NCBI RefSeq assembly: GCF_036880965.1
Contig: NZ_JBAJMV010000005.1
Span: 434,001-498,000 of the forward strand
Direction of reading: 5' to 3'
Source: JAUASW01 sp036880965
GTDB lineage: Bacteria > Pseudomonadota > Gammaproteobacteria > Burkholderiales > Burkholderiaceae_C
DNA: 64,000 bases
The notes beneath the pieces were generated by a model that saw only the letters and a list, made by a program, of their open reading frames with translations, was not told the DNA's origin and ran no database searches. The first letter of the stretch is position 1. Every line of letters begins with the position of its first letter. Shown in pieces: positions 23,774 to 32,402 of this stretch. Both the position numbers and the translations under genes were made by a program.

Positions 23774-26469
23774 GCAGGCTCCTTCTGTTCGGCCTTGTCG
23801 GAAGCCAGGGCGCGCTCGATGATCTCGCGCACATCGCTCGACAGCTCGGCCTTGGCGGCCACGCGCACGATGGCTTCGCGGGCGGCGCTGCGGTAAGGCT
23901 CGGCCAGCTTGGTCCAGCGGTCCATCACGCGGGCCAGGCGGCCAGCGATCTGCGGGTTGATCGCATCCAGCGCCAGCAACTGGTCGGCCCAGAACACGTA
24001 GCCGGCGGCGTCGGTGCGATGGAAGGCAGCCGGGTTGAACATGCACAGCGAGAAGATCAGGCTGCGCGCGCGGTTCGGGTTCTTCAAGCTGAAGTCAGGG
24101 TGCTGCAGAAGCTGGCGCACGCGCGCAAAGGTCTTGCCATCACGCTCGGCGGCGCGGCCTTGCAGCGCGAACCATTTGTCCACCACCAGCGCTTCGTCCT
24201 TGAACTGCTGATGGAAGCGGGCGAGCGCGGGCTCGGCCAGTTCGGCATGGGCATTCACGAGGGCCGAGAGGGCGCCCAGGCGGTCGGTCATGTTGCCGGC
24301 GTCCTTGAAGCGCTGGTAGGCGCGGCCCGGCCACACCGTGTCGCCACTGCGCTTGGCATCGAGCACCAGCATGGCGAGCGCCAGATTGGCCAGCGAGCGT
24401 TTGCCGCTTTGCACCGGGTCGGGCTGATAGCCGCCGCTGACCTGGTTGCCCTCGAAGGCCGCAACCCAGTCGTCGCGCAGCGCGTGGGCCAGCTGGTTCT
24501 GTGCAGCATCGACGGCAGCGTGGATCGCCTGCGGGTCGATCACTTCCAGCTGTTCGGCGATATAGGCTTCGCCCGGCAATGTGAGCGCCAGTTCCTTGAA
24601 GGCTGAATCGAGCTGGGGATGGCGCAGCAAGCTGCGCATCGCCTCGATGTAGGCGCCATCCAGCACCAGCGGCTTGCCCGAGCGCACCGCGGCGAGGATG
24701 CGGTTCAGCGACAGGCGTTGGCCGGCTTCCCAGCGGTTGAAGGCATCGGTGTCGTGCTTGAGCAGCACCAGCAGCTCGGCGTCCGTCAGACCGTCGTCCA
24801 GCAGTACCGGGGCCGAGAAACCACGCAAGAGCGAGGGCACCGGGTCGGCGGTGACGTTGACGAAGACGAAGGACTGCGCAGACTGGTCCAGCACCAGCAC
24901 GCGGTCCGTGCCTGCTGGCTCGGTTTCGCCCTGCAGTTGCAAAGGCAAGACCTGGCCCTCGTGGGAGAGCAGCCCCATGGCGACCGGGATCACCTGCGCG
25001 AGCTTGCTGTCCTGGCCGGGGCTGGGCGGGTTGGTTTGCGACAGCGTCAGCGTGTAGGTTTGCGCCGTGGCGTCGTAGGTGCCGCGCGCCTTCAGGTGTG
25101 GCGTGCCGGCTTGCGAGTACCAGCGCTTGAAGGCTTCCAGGCGGGTCGCCAGGGCCGAGCCGGGGTTGGCGTCGGCAATGGCCTGCGCGAAGTCGTCGCA
25201 GGTCACGGCCTGGCCGTCATGGCGCTCGAAGTAGAGCTTCATGCCCGCCTCGAAGCCGGCGCGGCCGACCAGGGTCTGGTACATGCGCACCACTTCCGAG
25301 CCCTTGTCGTAGACCGTGGCGGTGTAGAAGTTGTTGATCTCGACGTAGGAATCGGGGCGCACCGGGTGGGCCATGGCGCCCGAGTCTTCCGGGAACTGCA
25401 TGGCGCGCAGCTGGCGCACATCCTGGATGCGGCAGACGGCGCGGGCACTCGGCGCGGCCGCCATGTCCATCGAGAACTCCTGGTCGCGGAAGACGGTCAG
25501 GCCTTCCTTCAAGGAGAGCTGGAACCAGTCGCGGCAGGTCACGCGGTTGCCGGTCCAGTTGTGGAAATACTCGTGGGCCACGATGGCCTCGATGCGCGCG
25601 AAGTCGGCATCGGTCGCCGTGGCCGGCGAAGCGAGCAGGGCGCTCGTGTTGAAGATGTTGAGGCCCTTGTTCTCCATCGCGCCCATGTTGAAGTCGGACA
25701 CGCCGACGATCATGAATCGCTCAAGGTCCAGCGGCAGCTTGAAGCGCGCTTCGTCCCAGACGATCGAGGCGACCAGCGAGTTCATCGCATGCTCGGTCTT
25801 CTCCAGGTCGCCGCGGCGCACGAAGACCTGCAGCAGATGGTCGCGGCCGGCGCGGGTCGTGATGCGCTGCTCGCGCGCCACCAGGTCGCCCGCCACCAGG
25901 GCGAACAGGTACGAAGGCTTGGGGAAGGGGTCGTGCCAGACGGCGAAGTGGCGGGTCGCGTCGAGCTCGCCGCTGTCTGCCAGGTTTCCGTTGGACAGCA
26001 GCACCGGGTACTTGGTCTTGTCGGCGCGCAGCGTCACGGTGTAGACCGCCATCACGTCTGGGCGGTCCAGGAAATAGGTGATGCGGCGGAAGCCCTCGGC
26101 CTCGCATTGCGTGAAGAAGCTGCCGCCCGAGGTGTAGAGGCCCGACAGCGCGGTGTTCTTCTCCGGTGCGCAGGTGTTGCGCACTTCGAGCGTGAAGTCG
26201 GCGTCCGGCGCGGCTTCGATCACCAGCTCATGGCCCTCCTGGCGGAAGGAGACGCTTTCGCCATTGATCAGCACGCGCAGCAGCTGCAGCTCCTCGCCAT
26301 GCAGGCGCAGCGGGCCGTGCGGCACGGCGGTGTTGCGCTCGACCTTCATCTTGCTGATGACCAGGGTCTTGGCCGGGTCGAGGTCGAAGCTGATGTCGAC
26401 CGTGCGAATCCAAAATGCGGGGGCGACATAGTCTTCGCGGCGGATCAGTGGGGCATTGCCTTCGCGCAT
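23770..26469 (-). CDS. pepN: Aminopeptidase N (M1 family)
   Basis: An 899-residue zinc aminopeptidase. The exopeptidase motif GAMENKGLNIF and the zinc site HEYFHNWTGNRVT followed by LKEGLTVFRDQEF are complete, so it should be active. Length matches proteobacterial PepN. A start two codons earlier (26475) is possible, but AGGA six bases before ATG 26469 favours the shorter form. It is coupled to fbp by a 4-bp overlap and lies downstream of prfB across a repeat-like element. Confidence 0.95.
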   Translation of the reverse strand: MREGNAPLIRREDYVAPAFWIRTVDISFDLDPAKTLVISKMKVERNTAVPHGPLRLHGEELQLLRVLINGESVSFRQEGHELVIEAAPDADFTLEVRNTCAPEKNTALSGLYTSGGSFFTQCEAEGFRRITYFLDRPDVMAVYTVTLRADKTKYPVLLSNGNLADSGELDATRHFAVWHDPFPKPSYLFALVAGDLVAREQRITTRAGRDHLLQVFVRRGDLEKTEHAMNSLVASIVWDEARFKLPLDLERFMIVGVSDFNMGAMENKGLNIFNTSALLASPATATDADFARIEAIVAHEYFHNWTGNRVTCRDWFQLSLKEGLTVFRDQEFSMDMAAAPSARAVCRIQDVRQLRAMQFPEDSGAMAHPVRPDSYVEINNFYTATVYDKGSEVVRMYQTLVGRAGFEAGMKLYFERHDGQAVTCDDFAQAIADANPGSALATRLEAFKRWYSQAGTPHLKARGTYDATAQTYTLTLSQTNPPSPGQDSKLAQVIPVAMGLLSHEGQVLPLQLQGETEPAGTDRVLVLDQSAQSFVFVNVTADPVPSLLRGFSAPVLLDDGLTDAELLVLLKHDTDAFNRWEAGQRLSLNRILAAVRSGKPLVLDGAYIEAMRSLLRHPQLDSAFKELALTLPGEAYIAEQLEVIDPQAIHAAVDAAQNQLAHALRDDWVAAFEGNQVSGGYQPDPVQSGKRSLANLALAMLVLDAKRSGDTVWPGRAYQRFKDAGNMTDRLGALSALVNAHAELAEPALARFHQQFKDEALVVDKWFALQGRAAERDGKTFARVRQLLQHPDFSLKNPNRARSLIFSLCMFNPAAFHRTDAAGYVFWADQLLALDAINPQIAGRLARVMDRWTKLAEPYRSAAREAIVRVAAKAELSSDVREIIERALASDKAEQKEPA

Positions 26470-26556
26470 ATCCATTCCTATAGATGTCTCGTGTTTTCGC
26501 GAACCGTGCCTTCCCCAGCGGCACCCGCGGAACTGGCTTTGCCAGGCCGCTGGGTG

Positions 26557-26600
26557 CGCCCCCTTGAGGGGGAGCCGCGTGAGCGGCTACGGGGGTGGGC
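26557..26600. repeat. REP-like palindromic element between prfB and pepN
   Basis: The segment contains CCCCC-TTGA-GGGGG followed by AGCCGC-GTGA-GCGGCT and ends in CTACGGGGGTGGGC. This layout is a common dispersed extragenic repeat in Burkholderiales. A further imperfect dyad (GCACCCGCGG with CCGCTGGGTGC, about 26521-26557) adjoins it. It may act as a transcript stabiliser or terminator after prfB. Confidence 0.7.
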
Positions 26601-26606
26601 CGAATC

Positions 26607-27711
26607 CTAGACGCCTTGCTTCAGGCTCTCGGAGATGAACTGGTCGAGGTCGCCGTCCAGCACCTTCTGGGTGGCGGAGGTCTCGTAGTTGGTGCGCAGG
26701 TCCTTGATGCGGCTCTGGTCGAGCACATAGCTGCGGATCTGGTGGCCCCAGCCCACATCGGTCTTGGTGTCCTCGAGCTTTTGCTGCTCTTCCTGGCGCT
26801 TGCGCATCTCGTGGTCGTACAGGCGCGAGCGCAGGCGCTTCCAGGCCACGTCGCGGTTGCTGTGCTGGCTGCGGCCGTCCTGGCATTGCACGACGATGCC
26901 GGTCGGGATGTGCGTGAGGCGCACCGCCGAGTCGGTCTTGTTGATGTGCTGACCGCCGGCGCCCGAGGCGCGGAAGGTGTCGGTGCGCACGTCGGCCGGG
27001 TTGATGTCGATCTCGATCGAGTCATCGATTTCCGGGTAGACGAACAGCGAGGCAAAGCTGGTGTGGCGGCCGCCGGAGCTGTCGAAGGGGCTCTTGCGGA
27101 CCAGGCGGTGCACGCCGGTTTCGGTACGCAGCAAGCCGAAGGCATACTCGCCCTCGACCTTGATCGTGGCGCTCTTGATGCCGGCCACGTCGCCGTCGCT
27201 CTGGTCTTCCAGCGTCGCCTTGAAGCCCTTGCGTTCGCAGTACTTCAGGTATTGGCGCAAGAGCATGCCGGCCCAGTCGTTCGCCTCGGTACCACCGGCA
27301 CCGGCCTGGATGTCGACAAAGCAGTTCAAGGGGTCGGCCGGGTTGTTGAACATCCGGCGGAACTCGAGCTGCTCGACCGTCTCGCGCAGCTTGGCGGCAT
27401 CGGCCTCGATGGCCTCCAGACCGGCGAGGTCGTCGTCGGCCTTGCTCATCTCGAACAGCTCGGTGTTGTCGGCGAGGTTGCTTTGCAGGTGGTCGATGGT
27501 CTGGACCACGTTCTCCAGCGTGCGCTTCTCCTTGCCCAGCTCCTGGGCGCGCTTGGGCTCGTTCCAGACGTTCGGGTTCTCGAGGGCGGCGTTGACCTCG
27601 TTCAGCCGCAGTGCTTTGCGGTCGTAGTCAAAGATACCCCCTTAGCGCGTCGGTACGCGCTGTCAGATCGGCGAGGGAGGTTCCGATCGCGTTGATGCGT
27701 TCGATGTCCAT
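26607..27711 (-). CDS. prfB: Peptide chain release factor 2, with programmed +1 frameshift
   Basis: RF2 reads UGA and UAA stops. The reading frame is split: 27 codons from ATG 27711 to an in-frame TGA at 27628-27630, then, after a +1 shift, 340 codons to 26607, giving 367 residues. The peptide anticodon SPF (RKSPFDSSGG) and the GGQ loop (ASGAGGQHINKTD) are present. Low RF2 leads to frameshifting and more RF2, a self-regulating loop. An annotation that starts at 27509 or later misses the true N-terminus. Confidence 0.95.
27627..27642 (-). promoter_or_regulatory. prfB frameshift signal
   Basis: The minus strand reads AGGGGGTATCTTTGAC. The AGGGGG is an internal Shine-Dalgarno-like sequence three bases before CTT-TGA-C, the same arrangement as in Escherichia coli prfB, where slippage at CTT TGA moves the ribosome to the GAC codon. 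Confidence 0.95.
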
Positions 27712-27836
27712 GGTGCGGCTGCTTCTTTTTAACGCGCGCCCAGAACAGGGCGCAATCAGTCGGGCATTTTAGCGGCCCCGCTCCCTGGGGAACTGCCGGG
27801 GGCGTATTCAGGGGCACAGGCCTTAAAGTCCCGGCC

Positions 27837-28091
27837 ATGCTTCTTCTTGTCTCCGCGCTCAAGCTGATTGCCGAAATCGGGCTGCTCGCCTGCCTCGGCC
27901 GAGGGCTGCTTGGCCTTTTGATCGGGGCGCGGCGGCAAGGCAATTTCTTCTATGGGCTGCTGGACATCGTGGCCCGGCCATTTGACCTGCCGGCCGGCCA
28001 GCGCTGGGCCTTGCCGCTGGCTGCAGGCCTGTGGCTGGCCGTCACCGCCTGGAAGGTCCAGCTTTGCCTCGGGGGCGCCGCATGCCAGTGA
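27837..28091 (+). CDS. Small membrane protein, unknown function
   Basis: An 84-residue hydrophobic protein with about two helices (LLLVSALKLIAEIGLLACLGRGLLGLLIG and LPLAAGLWLAVTAWKVQL). I recognise no family. Its last 10 bases overlap the start of a DUF4212 gene, so the two are probably co-translated. It lies divergent from prfB after a 125-bp gap in which nothing certain is seen. Confidence 0.6.
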   Translation: MLLLVSALKLIAEIGLLACLGRGLLGLLIGARRQGNFFYGLLDIVARPFDLPAGQRWALPLAAGLWLAVTAWKVQLCLGGAACQ

Positions 28092-28348
28092 AATTGCAGC
28101 AACGCCAGCGCCGCTATTGGCAGGCCAATCGCAAGCTCACGCTGTGGCTGCTGGCGGCCTGGTCCTTGGTCACCTTTGTCGTGCCCTACTTTGCGCGCGA
28201 CCTGAACTTCAGCTTCTTCGGCTGGCCCTTCAGCTTCTGGGTCGCCTCGCAGGGCGCCCTGATTGCGTACCTCGCCATCAGCTGGGCCTATGCCGCGTTC
28301 ATGAACCGCAATGACCGCGAAGACGAAGACGAGTCAGGCGAGGAATGA
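28082..28348 (+). CDS. DUF4212 protein, orphan symporter small subunit
   Basis: An 88-residue protein with two membrane helices. RRYWQANRKLTLWLLAAWSL and FARDLNFSFFGWPFSFWVASQGALIAYLAISW match DUF4212, normally encoded just before a sodium:solute symporter (ActP-like) large subunit. No such gene follows here; instead the next gene is on the other strand and overlaps its end by 15 bp. It is an orphan copy or has another partner. The acidic C-tail (DREDEDESGEE) is notable. Confidence 0.75.
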   Translation: MPVKLQQRQRRYWQANRKLTLWLLAAWSLVTFVVPYFARDLNFSFFGWPFSFWVASQGALIAYLAISWAYAAFMNRNDREDEDESGEE

Positions 28349-29254
28349 GGCCAGGTGCTCGGCAAGCGCCTCGGGCTGATCGTGATGAAGCATGTGGCCG
28401 GCGTCGCTGAGCCTGGCCTGCTTCAAGTCCTTGACCACGGCCAGCCGTGATTCGAAATCCGCCCGGGGGTAGCGGTCGCCCCACCACTTGGTGATGTCGG
28501 TGCTGTCGCCCTCGACCCAGAGCGTGGGAGCCTCAATCGCCGCCCAGGTGGCCAGGTTTTCAGCGCGGCGGTAGAGGATGGGATTGGTGCGCTTGTGGGC
28601 CGGGTCGCCGAGTATCAGCCACTGGCCGTCGAATTCATGGGCCCAATGCGGCGCCAGCCACTGGGCCTTGGCCGTGCTGAGCCGCGGGTTGGTCTTGATC
28701 AGCCGCTCCGCCACGGCTTCGAGGCTCGGGTAGGGCTTGAGCCGCTGCTCTTCCTTCAATTCATCGAGCCAGGCGACCAGGCGGCCGGGCGCCATTTCCG
28801 GCTTGGTCTCGGGCAGGCCGAAACCTTCCAGATTGATCAGGCGGCGGATGCGCTGCGGCCGCACGCCGGCATAGCTCATCACCACATTGCCACCCATGCT
28901 GTGGCCGAGCAGGTCCACAGGCGCGTTGGGGCTGACCGCGTCGAGCAGCGCGTCCAGGTCACCCAGATAGTCCGGGAACCAGTAGGCATCGCCGCCGCCA
29001 TTGTCAGAGAGGCCGAAGCCGCGCCAGTCCATGGCCAGCACCGCGCGCTGATCGCCCAGGGCGTCCAGCGCGTCAACCGCGAACTGGAACGAGGCGCCCA
29101 CATCCATCCAGCCATGCAGCATCACCAAGAGGGGCCTCTCAGGCGTGATGAGCGACGCATCGCCCCAGCGCAGCACATGGTGGCGCAGGCCGCGCAGGGT
29201 GATGAATTCGCTGCGCGCCATGCGCCGCTCGACATAGGCTGGTGTGTTGCTCAT
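28334..29254 (-). CDS. Alpha/beta hydrolase
   Basis: A roughly 306-residue alpha/beta hydrolase. The oxyanion segment VMLHGWMDVG, nucleophile elbow GHSMGGN, an acid in the TLWVEGDSTD segment and a C-terminal histidine (SDAGHMLHHD) form a full catalytic triad. The substrate is unknown; serine hydrolases of this type act on esters or epoxides. The start is uncertain: ATG 29254 is chosen, with other ATGs seven codons upstream and eleven downstream. It is convergent with the DUF4212 gene. Confidence 0.82.
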   Translation of the reverse strand: MSNTPAYVERRMARSEFITLRGLRHHVLRWGDASLITPERPLLVMLHGWMDVGASFQFAVDALDALGDQRAVLAMDWRGFGLSDNGGGDAYWFPDYLGDLDALLDAVSPNAPVDLLGHSMGGNVVMSYAGVRPQRIRRLINLEGFGLPETKPEMAPGRLVAWLDELKEEQRLKPYPSLEAVAERLIKTNPRLSTAKAQWLAPHWAHEFDGQWLILGDPAHKRTNPILYRRAENLATWAAIEAPTLWVEGDSTDITKWWGDRYPRADFESRLAVVKDLKQARLSDAGHMLHHDQPEALAEHLASFLA

Positions 29255-29311
29255 GGCCTCAATGTAGGCCAGCACTCAGAGCCTTGCTGTCGGTCTGGCG
29301 ACAATGGGGAC

Positions 29312-29800
29312 ATGAGCACCACTGAACATCGCATCCGCAATGCCGCGCCGGCCGACGTGCCGGCCATCGTCGGCCTGATCAAGGAACTGGCTGACTTCGA
29401 GAAGCTCGGGCACCTCGCCCAGGCCACGCCGGAGAAGCTGCTGCCGCAGCTGTTCGGCGAAAGGCCGCCGGTGGAATGCTGGGTCGCAGAAGGAGAGGAG
29501 GGCGAGTTGGTCGCCTTCGCGCTCTTCTTCACCAACTTTTCGACCTTCCTGGCCCAGCCTGGCATCTACCTGGAAGACCTCTATGTGCAGCCGGCCCACC
29601 GTGGCACGGGCCTGGGCAAGGCAATGCTGAGCCGCCTGGCCGCGCTGGCCGTGGAGCGCGGCTGCGGCCGCTTCGAGTGGAGCGTGCTGGACTGGAATGT
29701 GAACGCCATCGACTTCTACAAGAAGATGGGCGCCGTCATGATGGACGACTGGCGCATCTGCCGGCTCACCGGCGAGGCGCTGGCGCAGTACGGCCGCTAG
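29312..29800 (+). CDS. GNAT-family N-acetyltransferase
   Basis: A 162-residue acetyltransferase with the acetyl-CoA motif QPAHRGTGLGKAMLSRL (residues about 93-109) and a C-terminal FYKKMGA. The order VGLIKELADFEKLG and IYLEDLYVQPAHRG resembles spermidine/diamine or thialysine acetyltransferases, so a small amine is the probable acceptor. The start follows GGGGAC, four bases ahead. It is monocistronic and divergent from the hydrolase gene. Confidence 0.8.
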   Translation: MSTTEHRIRNAAPADVPAIVGLIKELADFEKLGHLAQATPEKLLPQLFGERPPVECWVAEGEEGELVAFALFFTNFSTFLAQPGIYLEDLYVQPAHRGTGLGKAMLSRLAALAVERGCGRFEWSVLDWNVNAIDFYKKMGAVMMDDWRICRLTGEALAQYGR

Positions 29801-29874
29801 GATTCAGCCCGGCCTCTTGTATCGAGTCCGGGCCTTCACCCGCCACGAGCCCTTGCCAGGCCTCGTGCGCGGGC

Positions 29875-31935
29875 TCAGTCCTTCTTCGCCTTCGGCAGCT
29901 CAGGCACCGCGAAGTTCGGCAGCGGGTCCTTGAAGATCCAGTGGTTGAACCAGTCCAGGTTGTGCTGCATCTGCGCGCGCGCCGATTTGGGCTTGGTGAT
30001 GCCATGGCCGAAGCCCTTGTAGACGATCATCTCGACCGGCACATTGCGGTCTTCCAGCGCCTGGCGCAGCTGGTATGCATTGGCGATGGGCACGCGCCTG
30101 TCGAGCTCGCCATGCTGGATCAGCGCTGGCGTGCGGGCTTCCTTTAGGTAGCCGGCGGGTGAGGTCTTGCGATAGATCTCCGGGTCGTCCACGGGGTTGG
30201 CGCCGAGATAATTGATCGTGAACTGCGGAATGTCGGTGTTGTAGTAGTAGGTCGCCCAGTCCGAGATGCCGGCGCCGACCGAGACCGCGACAAAGCGGTT
30301 CGTTGCCGTGCCCAGGAAGGCGGAGATGTAGCCGCCCTGGCTCCAGCCCATGCTGCCGACACGGTCCTTGTCGACCCAGCCCTTGGCCACCAGGTGGTCC
30401 ACGCCCGAGACCACGTCCCACGCGTCGCCCACACCGAGGTTGCGCTCATTCAGGCGGCGGAACTTCTCGCCATAACCGGCACTGCCGCGGTAGTTGACCT
30501 TCAGGAGCAGGGCGCCGCGTGCGGCCCAGATATCGGCCGGGTAGTACCGCGTGTCCAGCAGGGTGGGGCGGTCGATGCCTGTCGGACCGCCGTGGATGAT
30601 GGTCAGCAGCGGGTACTTCTTGGCCGGGTCGAAGTCTGCCGGCTTGATCAGCACGCCTTCGATCTCGGCACCGTCCTTGCTCTTCCAGCGGATCAGCTCG
30701 CGGCTGGCCATGATGAAGTCGCGGGTCTGCTCGGTGAGCTGGGTCAGCTGTTTCGGCGCAAAACCGGCGGCTTCGCTGACGAAGACCTCGGCCAGCGCTC
30801 GCGGCGTGGCTGCGCTGAAGGCGATCTTTCGGCCGTCGCGGCTCAGGGACGCACCAGCGGCCATCAAGTCGTCCGGCGATGTCATGCGCGTCACGCGGCC
30901 ATTGGCAGGGTCGACGCGGAACAGATGGCCCGCCGTGCGCTGCAGGCCGCTGAAGTAGATGCCATCGGCCTTCCAGCCGATCAGCGAGGGGTTCTCGTCG
31001 AAGCTCTCGCTCACCGAGCGCGGCGTGCCGCCGTCAGCCGACACCACGGCCACGCGCTGGTTGCGCGCGAAGAAGGTGGCCTGTCCCATCGCGGAGACGA
31101 AGGCGATCTGCTTGCCATCCGGCGACCATTGAGGATTGGAGTCGGGGCCGGCCTGCATCACCAGCGGCTTGACGCTGTCGTCGGCCAGGCCGAGGCGATA
31201 GATGTCGCTCGTGCCAAGGTGGCGCGCATCGGGCGACATGCTGGCGCTGAAAGCAAGCTGGCTACCGTCCGGCGACCAGCTGAAACCTTCCACATGCAGC
31301 TTGGCATTCTTCGTGCGCTGTTTGCCGGCCTGCGGCGCGGCCAGGGCCTCGGCCACGTTCAGCGTCCAGAGCTGGGCGGCCAGCGTTTCCTTGCGCACCA
31401 CTTCGTAGTCGGCATAGTGGCTCTTGCGGTCCTTAGCGGCCTGGCTCTGCGCCTCATTGGCCGTGAAGGCGATCTGTCGGCCATCGGGCGACCAGGCATA
31501 GCCGCGCACGCCAGTTTCCGATTTGCTCAGTTGCACCGCCTCGCCACCATCGGGCCGGATTGCGAACAGCTGCTCCTTGTCTTCGACGCGGCTGCTGGTG
31601 AAGGCCAGCCACGAGCCATCGGGCGACCACTGCGGATTGCCCGCCGACTTGCCGCCCTGCGTCAATGGCAGGTTGCGACCGGTCTGCGTGTCCACCAACC
31701 AGATCGAGTTGATGAAGGCGTCCTGCTTGAAGTCTGCCTGGCTGGTCATGTAAGCCACGTAGCGGCCATCCGGCGAGATCTGCGGCGCGCCAGCCAGGGT
31801 CCTGAGTTGCAGCAACTCGTCGATGCTGGCCACATGGCGCGCAGCCGGCTCGGCGGCGAATACCGGGCCGAAGGCAAGACTCAGGGCCACGGTCAGCGCG
31901 GGAAGGGCAATGTTCAGGCAGATCGCGTTCTTCAT
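29875..31935 (-). CDS. S9-family serine peptidase, secreted
   Basis: A 686-residue protein with a signal peptide (ICLNIALPALTVALSLAFGPVFAA). The N-terminal part is a TolB-like seven-bladed propeller with repeated SPDG...IAF strands. The C-terminal domain is a prolyl oligopeptidase hydrolase: the nucleophile lies in GSMGWSQGGYISAF and the histidine in GHGIT. It looks like a dipeptidyl or acylaminoacyl peptidase acting in the periplasm. The start two codons after the first ATG is favoured by AAGGA spacing. The ArsC-like gene lies upstream on the same strand. Confidence 0.9.
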   Translation of the reverse strand: MKNAICLNIALPALTVALSLAFGPVFAAEPAARHVASIDELLQLRTLAGAPQISPDGRYVAYMTSQADFKQDAFINSIWLVDTQTGRNLPLTQGGKSAGNPQWSPDGSWLAFTSSRVEDKEQLFAIRPDGGEAVQLSKSETGVRGYAWSPDGRQIAFTANEAQSQAAKDRKSHYADYEVVRKETLAAQLWTLNVAEALAAPQAGKQRTKNAKLHVEGFSWSPDGSQLAFSASMSPDARHLGTSDIYRLGLADDSVKPLVMQAGPDSNPQWSPDGKQIAFVSAMGQATFFARNQRVAVVSADGGTPRSVSESFDENPSLIGWKADGIYFSGLQRTAGHLFRVDPANGRVTRMTSPDDLMAAGASLSRDGRKIAFSAATPRALAEVFVSEAAGFAPKQLTQLTEQTRDFIMASRELIRWKSKDGAEIEGVLIKPADFDPAKKYPLLTIIHGGPTGIDRPTLLDTRYYPADIWAARGALLLKVNYRGSAGYGEKFRRLNERNLGVGDAWDVVSGVDHLVAKGWVDKDRVGSMGWSQGGYISAFLGTATNRFVAVSVGAGISDWATYYYNTDIPQFTINYLGANPVDDPEIYRKTSPAGYLKEARTPALIQHGELDRRVPIANAYQLRQALEDRNVPVEMIVYKGFGHGITKPKSARAQMQHNLDWFNHWIFKDPLPNFAVPELPKAKKD

Positions 31936-31958
31936 GGACATCCTTGTGAGATTGTTCT

Positions 31959-32306
31959 TCAGAGGAATTCGAGCAGCAGCTCGGGTGGCCGTGCAATCAA
32001 GGCGCGCTGGCCGTTCACCACAATGGGCCGCTGCAGCAGTATCGGATGGGCCGCGATGGCTGCCAGCAAGTCACCCTCGCCGAGCGCCGGGTTGTCGAGC
32101 CCGAGCCGGGCATAGGCCTCCTCGCTGCGGCGCATCAGCTCGCGCGCCGGCAGCTTCAGCAAGGCCAGCAGCTCGCGCAATTGCGCAATGCTCGGCGGCG
32201 TTTGCTGGTAGTCGATCACCAGAGGCTGCAGGCCTCTGGATTGCAGGAGGGCCAATGCTTCACGCGACTTGGAACAGGCGGGGTTGTGGAAGATCGAGAG
32301 ACTCAT
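31959..32306 (-). CDS. ArsC/Spx-like thiol reductase
   Basis: A 115-residue glutaredoxin-fold protein with the catalytic cysteine in FHNPACSKSREAL. The C-terminal PILLQRPIVVNGQRALIARPP matches the arsenate reductase ArsC (glutaredoxin-dependent) family. Arsenate reduction is one option, but many short members reduce other substrates, and no arsenic genes lie nearby. Confidence 0.82.
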   Translation of the reverse strand: MSLSIFHNPACSKSREALALLQSRGLQPLVIDYQQTPPSIAQLRELLALLKLPARELMRRSEEAYARLGLDNPALGEGDLLAAIAAHPILLQRPIVVNGQRALIARPPELLLEFL

Positions 32307-32402
32307 CAGCGCAGTTTATGTGCGGGAAATCCATAGCCCGGCATGACTTCCGGCTCGCTACGCTCTGCCCCTCGCATCCTCGCGCAACAGCAGGAGTTTG
32401 GG

